This document shows positions 54,601-63,500 of a DNA stretch of 64,000 nucleotides, piece after piece (within the stretch, counting starts at the first letter, position 1; each line of letters starts with the position of its first letter). Below the pieces are notes generated by a model. That model was not told the origin of the DNA. It did not search any database and saw only the letters and a list, made by a program, of their open reading frames with translations. Source of the DNA: Closterium sp. Naga37s-1 (lineage: Eukaryota; Streptophyta; Zygnematophyceae; Desmidiales; Closteriaceae); the NCBI GenBank assembly GCA_947471745.1, contig CANJKZ010000063.1, forward strand, positions 692,001 to 756,000, given 5' to 3'. The translations under genes were made by a program, and so were the position numbers.

Positions 54601-56806
54601 TTGCATGCTGCTGGTGGCTGCCTATGGTGCGGGCCAGCAAGAGGAGATCAGGAGATTTAGCAGGAGAGATTTTCGGTGAGACAAAGTCCCTGCTTCCCCC
54701 AGCTGCGCCCCCCAACTGCTCTGCTAGTTGGCTCACTCACACATCCTCGCATACAAGCAAACCCCACCACCATCATCAACCATCTTTTCGCCACGTTTCA
54801 ACACCCAACCACCGCACCTCTTCTACTCCCCCCCCACATCCTTCTTCCCTCCCCCATCTTCCCCCCGTCCCCCCCGCTCTCCCCTACCTGGTCCGCCAGG
54901 GACTGCCCCCTCCGCGGCAGCCCACGCGGACGCGGCATCCTCTTTCTCTCCCCACCCCTCTTTCTTCTTCCCCAGCTTAACCCCCCCACTCTCCCCGTAC
55001 CTGGTCCGCCAGGGACTGCCCTGCGCCACTCTTCCCCTCCAAAGCCGCCCTCTCCTCCGCGGCAGCCCACGCGGACGCGCCCACGAGCGACAGCAGCGCC
55101 AGCGCCCACAGCACCAGCTCCGCCACGTCCAGCAGCGCGCGCGGAGGCGCGTACAGGGAGACAGTGACAGGGGAGGCGGAGGTGGAGGCGGAGGAGGGGG
55201 AAGTGGAGGCGGAGGCGTTGGAGAGGGCTTGAAGGAGGAATTGGCCTGAGGAGTTAGAGACCATGACCACCGGTATAGTCACAGCGCCTTCAGTCAAGTC
55301 CGTTGCGTTGCACCCCATGCCAATGATACCTGCCACGGGAAACCCACATACAAAGTTTTGAGCCGTTACAAATGAGGCCTTAGCTGAAACTTACCTAACT
55401 CTATGCATTGACACATATGCGGACACACACCCAACCACTATCACAAATACATGATCCCAACGCGTTAAAAACACAATCAAATCACATGTACAAAACGTAC
55501 ATCAAGTCCCATTCACGTTCAAATCGCCTGCATGCGATACCTTGTTTGTTGTTGACCACGATAGCAGCAGCAACTCCCAGCCGCTGCACGCGGAGGGGCT
55601 TCGAGGCGAAGCTGCACTCGCCTTTTGAGGCGCCTAAAAAAATAAAAAAAACACATCAAGTCCCATTCACATTCACACTGCCTGGGTTACCTTCTTCGCT
55701 GTTGATGACGATAACAGCAGCTGCTCCCAGACGCTGCACGCGGAGGGCCTTGGAGGCGAAGCTGCACTCTCCTCGCTGCACCAACACTGCCTGGCCCTGA
55801 AACTGGCATGGGGGAGATGGGAGAGAGACGGGAAGAAGACGGGCGGGAGATGGGCGGCTTCTGAGACGTCTCAAAAGTCCGCGGAGGGCCTTAGAGGCGA
55901 AGCTGCAGTCGCCTCGCTGCACCAACACTGCCTGGCCCTGAAACTGACACGCGGGAGACGGGCGGGGGACAGGCGGGAGGATACGGAAAGACGTGTAAGA
56001 CATGAGACATGAAGACATGCAGAAGCGGAATTTGGAGGTAGAGTGGGGTGCAACATTGCCAAGGATAGCATTAACTGCAACATAGATTTGACTTGAGGAG
56101 CATGGGGACTAACGAGGGCGAGGCTAAATGAAGGGGCTCTGAGCGCACGTACTGAAGGGAGAGGAAGCGGCGGGTCGGAACAAGCAAGCAGGGGCTGCAT
56201 CTGCGCAAGGGGGAAGGAGAGCGCGTCAGCCTTGGTCTTCGGAAGGCCCGCGCCGAAGCTGGCTTCGACAGCGAGAATCTGAGGGTGATTGCTGCCGCTG
56301 ATGGTGGCGTTGTCTCCCACGTGCACGGAAAGCTTGACCTGAGGTGGGGTGATGGTGAAACGAGATGATTTTTGAGTTGACTCAAACAAGAATCTCGGGG
56401 TCACTGCCACCGCTGATCGTCGCGTTGACTTTCACGTGCACGACAAGCTTGACCTGAGGTGAGGGAGAGGTGGGATGTGAGTTTCAGTCGACTCTAGAGT
56501 CGTATTGGGCTGATTGCTCAAACTAAGTTGAGGGGATGGTGGGATTGTGAACGGATTGTGAGGAAACTCGGAGATTGTATCAGAGATGACTATGATGAGG
56601 CAAGGAAGGGACCGTCGTACCATTTCCACGCTGTTATCGCATCCTTGTCGCGGAATCTGCGCGCTTACGGACGGCGAACACAAAATCAGGACCAGCGAAA
56701 ACAGCGATAATAACAGAAGCCGTCGTGACGCTACACCCGGAGTGTGCTGTGCAGGCAAGCATGATCGGCGAGCACTCGGCGCTCGGGTCAACCATCGACG
56801 GTCCAT
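48615..56806 (-). CDS. Signal peptide peptidase-like aspartic protease with PA domain (SPPL)
   Basis: Intramembrane GxGD aspartyl protease of the plant SPPL2-5 / animal SPPL2 type, expected in endosomes or vacuole-bound membranes. Exons: 56806-56621, 56338-56153, 55802-55691, 55329-55001, 54191-54042, 52971-52937, 52641-52401, 51857-51804, 51410-51315, 51134-50992, 50406-50336, 50109-50026, 49020-48958, 48874-48615; 2010 nt, 669 residues, phases closing. Exon 1 encodes a signal peptide ([20 protein letters not shown]). The PA domain spans exons 2-4 ([32 protein letters not shown]). Membrane segments begin in exon 4. Catalytic motifs: YD in [14 protein letters not shown] (exon 9), GxGD in [16 protein letters not shown] (exon 10) and PAL in [15 protein letters not shown] (exon 12). 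Exon 6 (35 nt) and exons 13-14 at the tail are the least certain. Many introns contain partial exon copies. Confidence 0.93.
50680..50935 (-). repeat. Two partial copies of SPPL exon 10 (GxGD), 3' part
   Basis: About 50688-50765 codes [15 protein letters not shown]; about 50858-50930 codes [16 protein letters not shown]. The real exon (51134-50992) codes GFGD. Both copies lie downstream of it, with a period of about 140 bp, each bordered by a palindrome-like motif (50809-50825, 50954-50974). Confidence 0.9.
51476..51532 (-). repeat. Partial copy of SPPL exon 9, 5' part
   Basis: Repeats the acceptor and [16 protein letters not shown], including the catalytic YD. It lies upstream of the real exon (51410). 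Confidence 0.9.
51912..51960 (-). repeat. Truncated copy of SPPL exon 8
   Basis: Repeats TVLQAV of exon 8 and then breaks off at TTTCTGAGGCGGCTCAAAGG (51909-51928). It lies upstream of the real exon (51857). Confidence 0.75.
52245..52290 (-). repeat. Short copy of SPPL exon 7, 3' end
   Basis: tccataccaggatatcctgt matches the exon 7 end (AQDIL plus donor) at 52395-52415. It lies downstream of it; a weaker echo is near 52312-52350. Confidence 0.6.
53110..53123. repeat. Palindrome TTGAGTCGACTAAA
   Basis: Lies between two similar stretches, gcgaggtgggggaacac-type sequence at about 53040-53076 and 53150-53190. Confidence 0.7.
53255..53312 (-). repeat. Decayed copy of SPPL exon 5, 3' part
   Basis: gcgtgaggatgatgtcgaag and flanks resemble the region of exon 5 coding VFYIILTLF. 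It lies downstream of the real exon (54042). Confidence 0.55.
53336..53850. repeat. 26-bp minisatellite, about 20 units
   Basis: Tandem array of ggggcaacagctgcagaaga plus caagaa in SPPL intron 5. Units are almost identical; two near the right end are 27 bp. Because 26 is not a multiple of three, all frames through it are open and code a 26-residue cycle. These frames are not genes. Confidence 0.97.
53878..53945 (-). repeat. Copy of SPPL exon 5, 3' end
   Basis: Repeats [15 protein letters not shown] and donor with few changes, downstream of the real exon end at 54042. Confidence 0.85.
54260..54512 (-). repeat. Three or four partial copies of SPPL exon 5, 5' part
   Basis: About 54264-54355 repeats the acceptor and [20 protein letters not shown]. 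Shorter echoes lie at 54405-54452 and 54483-54510. All are upstream of the real exon (54191). Confidence 0.85.
54454..54479. repeat. Palindrome with AATT core between direct repeats
   Basis: Core TTTTTTGAGAATTCTAAAAA. The 28-bp sequence cgaaagcgcttgatgccttg plus ccctgagg lies on both sides (54425-54452 and 54483-54510, one mismatch). Confidence 0.85.
54885..54940 (-). repeat. Copy of SPPL exon 4, 3' end
   Basis: Repeats QSLADQ and a GTA donor, plus a stretch like the coding of SAWAAAE. It lies downstream of the real end at 55001. Confidence 0.8.
55541..55640 (-). repeat. Copy of SPPL exon 3, 3' part, cut by palindrome
   Basis: Codes [20 protein letters not shown] and ends in a GTATCG donor. 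On its 5' side the homology to exon 3 begins right after the palindrome TTTTGAGGCGCCTAAAAA (55623-55640). It lies downstream of the real exon (55802-55691). Confidence 0.9.
55860..55950 (-). repeat. Copy of SPPL exon 3, 5' part, cut by palindrome
   Basis: Begins with the acceptor and [20 protein letters not shown]. Homology stops near the palindrome TGAGACGTCTCA (55862-55873). It lies upstream of the real exon. Confidence 0.9.
56371..56460 (-). repeat. Copy of SPPL exon 2, 5' part, cut by palindrome
   Basis: Resembles the acceptor and [16 protein letters not shown] portion of exon 2. It ends abruptly at TTTGAGTTGACTCAAA (56371-56386) and lies upstream of the real exon (56338). Confidence 0.85.
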
Positions 56807-57570
56807 CTCAGACAGTATGACGATACGGTTGCTAATTAAAGAATAACGTATGCGTCGATTCGTGATGCTTCAGGCGGGACGAACTGGCGTCCGAATCTGC
56901 TACTTTAGAGACGTCCCTAACCCCGTGGGAGTCTGCTAATCAACTCTCGACAAGCTAAGCTTATCCTCGCTAAGATCCCGCATCGGCTTCTTAACGAGTT
57001 AAAAAAACTACGGATTCCTGACCAAGGACCAACTCGGACCTCTCCCGACGACGGCACGGACGGGAATCTCGGGACCGTCAGCCGTGAGGGAGAGCTATGG
57101 CTGACTGAGATAAGACATGACAATGAGAATCAACTACTGAGCTCTACTGTTGGTTGGTATGATCAGGATACTACTCTCTACCGTGTGCAAATGTATTGCA
57201 CCGTACTCGACGAGAGTTCCGTTGAAAGGTCGGGCAAATTCTAGGTTGGATTGGCTCTACTGTTGGGTGGTATAATCAGGATACCACTCTCTACCGTGTG
57301 CAAATGTACTGCACCGTACTCGACGACCGAACAATAAACATTCAAGGGATACTTCCGAAGCTTTGAAGCCGGTTCGACGTGGACCCGTGGCCTTCTGACA
57401 CTACGACCACATCGTCAGTTTCGAGGGCTTTCCCGCGCATTTGCCGTCTGAAAGTACTGCAAATTCTACGATATAGAGATATGTTCAAGCCTCGCAAAAG
57501 TCATGATGTTTTTAGGATGTCTTACAAGGTGACCACCTTATGCTAATTCTATCATTTACAATCAGCCCCA
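56807..57570. other. Intergenic: SPPL promoter and ELAPOR-like 3' UTR
   Basis: 764 bp with no supported ORF. Contains a 73-bp direct repeat, listed separately. Confidence 0.5.
57141..57326. repeat. 73-bp direct repeat
   Basis: 57141-57213 and 57254-57326 share about 69 of 73 bases (gctctactgttgg...ccgtactcgacga). They are separated by 40 bp. No palindrome of the intronic type was seen between them. Confidence 0.9.
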
Positions 57571-60500
57571 CTAACTACTCCCGTCTCCCTGCCTACGAAA
57601 GTGTGCCTCCTCATGCTCATACTCCTCGTCCTCATCACCCCCATCCATTTCCTCCATCTCATTCTCCTCCGCTTGCTCCACATTCTCGCACAGCCTCGCA
57701 TACTCCCTGTAGATCTTTCGGCTCTTGAGCCACGTCATAATCGTCATGACCGCAAGCCCGACAACCACCAGTGCTCCAAGCGCGAAGATGGCAATGTACT
57801 TGGGGCTCAAAGTGCTTGAAGCAATGAATTTCACCTCCATGTCGCAAATCCCCGCCAGTGTCCCTTCCGGAAGCTTCTCAGCTCCAGGAAGATCCTCGTT
57901 ACAAGTCTTCGGAAGCTTCCAGATATATGTTACGTTGTGCACACCGTTGACATCAGTGCAAGAATCCTCAAATCTCTGGTAATCGTCCTTGGTACAGGGC
58001 GGGCAGAACTCATCAGCGGGCAAGGGCACCTGCGGATTCGGCTGGCAAAGCTGCCAGGTTGGAGGGGTTAGGAGAGGAAAAGGGAAGTCAGAACGAATGA
58101 AGGGATATGCCATCAACGTAAATGCTCCCGCACATTTTTAGAGCCAAACACAATGCAAGACAGCCCCCCCACAACACCCAAACCTTGTCCTCCCGCCAAC
58201 CCATCTCCACCCAACCACAATCCACCCTCCTCCCCTAACCATCTTCTCCCCACCTCACCTGCCCCTGGGAACACAGAGAGCAACGCACCCTTGGCGTCTT
58301 GTATTTGTAGGTGAAGCGCTTGTTGTCGATGCAGTTGGCAACGGCCACAGGCTCCATGTCGAGCACAGTGCACAGTGGGCAGGCATGCGCCGTGTACCAC
58401 ACCATCTGGAACAGACACGACACCGGCGCCTCACGCCCCACAGGGATCACGTCCCCCGACCGATTGGCCCATGCGGGATACGACAGATTCGGGTCCAAAG
58501 CTGCCTTCTTGCCCCCCTCCGTCCATGGCTCAGGGTGGCCGTAGCCTGGGGGGAAGAGGAACAGGAAAGAGCGTGGAGGGTGGAAGGTGGTGAAGAAGAA
58601 GAGGTGGGCAGGCATGCGCCGTGTACCACACCATCTGGAAGAGGCACGACACAGGGGCCTCGCGCCCCACGGGGATCACATCGCCCGACCGATTAGCCCA
58701 TGCCGGGTAGGAGTGGGCTGGGTTCAGAGCTGCCTTCTTTCCCCCCTCCGTCCATGGCTCTGGGTGGCCGTAGCCTGGGGGGAAAAGAGCAGAGAAGAGA
58801 TCGTGGAGAGTGGAGGGAGGTGAAGACAAAGCAGGCAGGGATCTGGAGGCCTCTCGCCCCACTCGTTGAATCATCAGGCTGGGAGTCGCAGATGAAGGTG
58901 TGGCTGAAGCCTGATGTGTCTGGCGTTCTGACTAAAAGGCCTTTTTCTTACGAAACCAACCGATTTCAACCATCAGGCTGGGAGTCGCAGATGAAGGTGA
59001 GGCTGAAGCCTGAAGGTGCTGGGGGCATGTAACACAGGGTAACTGATATCTTAGCACTCAAGAAGCTGCCATAGTACTCTAAATTAGATGCCTTTCCGGC
59101 CTCGGGGTCTCACCAGCCTCGTGAGGTTGAAGATTCTGGGGGCATCAGACATGCTGGTTGAGACATGCGTTGGAGGAGCTGCTCTGGTAGTCTCAACCAG
59201 ATGTCTCACCAGCCTCGGGGTCGCAGATAAAGGTGAGGTTGAAGGTGCTGAGGGCGCCGAACATGGGGCAGCTCTCCCCATGGAACGACATCACCAGGCC
59301 TCGCCGCTCTTTGAGCTCAAAGCAATACTTCTCTTATGATTTCCATTACGCGCCTCACTCACCAGCCTCAGGATGAAGGTGAGGTTGAAGGTGCTGGCGG
59401 CATTAGACATGAAGTGACATGCTTGCACTCAGAGGTGCTGCCATAAAAATCTAAACCCTACACCTCACCAGCCTCAGGGTCGCATATGAAAGTGAGGTTG
59501 AAGGTGCTGGGGGCGTCGGACATGGGGCAGCTCTCCCCGTGGAACGACATCACCAGTCTCAAGGTACTGACATAATAACTTCGATGCCCCACATACCAGC
59601 CTCAGGGTCGCAGATGAAGGTGAGGTTGAAGGTGCTGGGGGCGTCGGACATGGGGCAGCTCTCCCCGTGGAACGACATCACCAGTCCTTGCCGCTGCACA
59701 CTAGGTGCTGCTACCATAGTCTAGACTAGATGCCTCACTCACCAGCCTCGGGGTCACAGATAAAGGTGAGGTTGAAGGTGCTGGGGCGTCGGACATCGGG
59801 CAGCTCTCCCCGTTGAACGACATCACCAGCCCTCGCCGCTGCAGCTGCGGTTCCGAGAAGCTTCCCAGGGGGGCCAGCGACACGGTGTCCCCCAGGCTGT
59901 GGGCCGATGTGGCTGTGCTGTGCTCATTCAGACTCGGGTTGATCTGATGGGGAGGGGAGGAGAATAGGGGCGCGGGAAGAGGGAGGAGAATGGATGTGAC
60001 ACTTCCCAGAGGAGCCAGGGACACGGTGTCCCCCAGGCTGTGGGCCGATGTGGCGGTGCAGATGTGCTGTGCTCATTCAGACTCGGGTTGATCTGATGTG
60101 GAGGGGAGGAAGGTGAGAGGAGATGGGAATGCAGGGAGGCACGAGAGTGAGGGGATGTGGTTGTGCTGTGCTCACACAGACTCGGGTTGACCTGACTTGG
60201 AGGGCGGGAGTAGGGTAATGGATGAGAAATCAGAGCGAATGGGGATGTAGGCGACTGGATGGAATTGAAGGGGATTTCACGGTGCCGCGCTCGCTCAGAC
60301 TCGGGTTGAGTTGATAGGGGGTATGGGAGGGAGGTGGGAGGGTAATGGAAGGGAGTGGAGGGGAGAAAACACTCACCCGGCACACATATGTGTTGTTGAG
60401 CGGCTTCCCCGTGTACATGATGCATGGGTACGTCGTGTTGGCTCTCTCTCCCTTGCCGCCCCTGCCCCCCTTCCCACCACCACTATCACCACTCCACACA

Positions 60501-63500
60501 CCACCACCCCCACCCGCACCACCGCCAGCACCAGCAGCACCCCCAGCAGAAGCAGAGGAAGCGACAGGCCGATACACAGCATTATCACTGTTGCTGCGAG
60601 CGCACACAGACACATAGTACTTAGGCCCCTTTTGCAGGTCTACAAAGGACGGGCCCTCATATATCGGCCCCACGAGGCGGCCCAGGTTCTGGTGAGCGAG
60701 GGGGGAGAGGTCGTAGAGCAGAGTGGCGGTGGAGTTGAAGGAGCGAACGAGGAAGGTGCAGAAGGAGGAGGGCGAGGTGATGTCTCCGATGGCACACTCC
60801 GCACTGCCTTCAAGGGAGGTCGTGCCCGGGCCGCAGGGTTCGCAGGCCGTGCGGTTGCCCTGAGATGGGAAGGGAAAGGAGACAGGAGGAGCAGGCTGAG
60901 AGAGGGGTGGGCCGAGGGCCGTGCGGTTGCCCTGAGATGGGAAGGGAAAGGAGACAGGAGGAGCAGGCTGAGAGAGGGGTGGGCCGAGGGCCGTGCGGTT
61001 GCCCTGAGATGGGGAGAGAGAAGGGGGCGAGGAAAAACAGGCTGAGAGCGGGATGGTGTAGAGATTACGCTCATATATCGGACCCACCGTGCGGTTGCCT
61101 CACAGACAGGGCCAGGGTCTAATTCCCTGAGGCGCTTCACAACAGAGGCTCAGAATCAGCTGCAGAGATAGACTCACCGCTGGTTTGGGGTTGAAGGTGT
61201 TGGCAGGGCACTTTTCACACAGCCCTTCCCCTCCTTCACTGTACATCCCAGCAGGACACTCCTCCCACGCGTCCCCACTCTGCCCCTTCTGCGCGCCTGC
61301 AGGGATGCGCACACACCCGGGCGCGCCCCCCTGTGCCGCCCCCCACACGCGCACGCTGTGCAGGATGGCAGAGGAGCGATCGACGGAGGTGCGATCGGCG
61401 TTGAGGGTGACCCACACCCACATGATGCGGTGGCTGCCTGCTGCCAGCGGCCACTGCTGGCTGCTGCTGCGACCGACCGGCACGCTCACGCCCATGCTGC
61501 CCCCGTCCTGAAGGAATATGGGAGGGAAAGAGGAGAGGAAAGAGTGAGGGAGAAAGGAGCAAAGAGCAGAGAGGTTTGCCATCCGGTTGTCATCCACGTA
61601 AAAAAAAAAAGGCCAAGCTGCAGGTCACCTTCCAGGTGATCCCACCCACCTCACCTTCTCAGCAAATTCTCATTGTCCCGCAACACACGCCCACCAGACC
61701 TCGATGTTCTCGAGCAGGTTGTCATCCACGTGGGAAAAGAGGCCGCACTGCAGGCCACCTCAGCAATGGCATCATTCAGCACTATCAGCATTCATCACCG
61801 CACAGCACCGCCCACCACACCTCAATGTTCTCGAGCAGGTTGTCGTCCACATAGAAGAAGAGCCCCCGCTGCAGGTCGCCGGGAGGGATGTCCACGTCAA
61901 AGTCGTATGTGATGTAGCCGGGGATGGTGAGATTCACTGTCAGCGCCAGCCACACCTGTGGGGAGCGAGGGAATGAGGGAAGGAGGATGGGGAGAATGAG
62001 AAGGTGATAGGCTAAGTTGCATGGATGGACAAGAAAAGTCGTATGTGATGTAGCCAGCCGGGGATGGAGAGGTTCACTGTCAGTGCCAGCCACACCTGCA
62101 GGGAGGAATAGATGAACAGTGAGGGCATGATGAGTGCTTGGTCAGTATGGTAAGGCTCATGGACCGGCAGCCAATATCGTATGTGATGTAGATGGGGATG
62201 GTGAGATTCACTGTCAGCGCCAGCCACACCTGCAGGGAGAGGAGAGAGGGAAGGAGGATGGAGGGAATGGGAACGCGACATGATATGGCGCATGGTCACA
62301 CGATATGGCGCATGGTCACACGAAATGGCGCATGGTCACACAATATGGCGCATGGTTATACGATATGGCGCATGGTGACACGAAATGGCGCATCGTCACA
62401 CGATATGGTGCATGGTCACACGATATGGCGCATGGTCACACGATATGTGATGCAGCTGGGGATAGAGCGAGGGGGAGGGAAGAGGGGGGTGAGAGGACGA
62501 TGAAACAAAGTAGGTGATATTGTGGGCGAATTTCACCTCCCGCGAACCAAATTTAATCAACCAACAAACACACTTACAGAAACAGCTTTGCCGTTATTCG
62601 CCCCCACCACCCAAGATCAAGTGCACTTGGCTAACAAACACACTTACAGAGGCAGTCTTGCCGTTATTCGCCCCTGAGTCCAGATAATCCCCCACCACCC
62701 GCACTGCAGAATGCAATTAGCAACGAACACACTTACAGAAGCGGTCTTGCCGTTATTCGCCCCCGAGTCCAGATAATCCCCCACCACCCTCCACCCGCCC
62801 GACCCACACTCCCCGCTGCATCCCGTCTGGAAGCCGCTGGGAAGCTTCCCGTCCTCCACAGTCCGAAAGTGCTCCAGCAGGAGCATCTTGACTGCCGCCT
62901 CGCCAGGCTGGCACGGGTGGCATGTTTTGTCCGATGTGGGGGAGGGCGCTGCAGAGGGAGGGGCAGCAGCCGTGCCTGGAGGAGGGAGTGGCGGTACTGT
63001 TGCTGCTGCTGAGGTGTTCCGTGCTGTGCCGGAGGCTATGGGGTTCATGCGAAGAGTTTAGAAGATCGTACACGCCACGTGCTGCAGAGTTACATTGGTT
63101 GTCAAAGTAGCAAACTACCTGGTTGACTGGGGGAAGATGGTATGGGGTGGGGGGGCCGGGGGGGGGGGGGAGGCCATGAGGTTCGTGAGGCGATTTTGAG
63201 GAGTCTACACGCCATGTACTGCAGGGTTGCACTGGTTTTGCCACGTTAAACACCACCTGACTGGAGAGGAGCATGGGGAGAGGATGGTAGGGGGAGGGCT
63301 AAGAGGAAGGCAGATTGAGAAAGAGAGGAGGGCGAGGGGAGAGGTTATAGAGGAAGGATAAGAGAGGGGGGCGTACGCACCTGGATCATGCGTGTCTTGG
63401 AGAGCTGCTGGTTGGTGGCTGGGTCACGGATGTAGGCCCATGTGTGCCAATCCTCCGGTCGGCTCTTTGCATACGTTGGCCATTAAGGAGCCGTGTGTCG

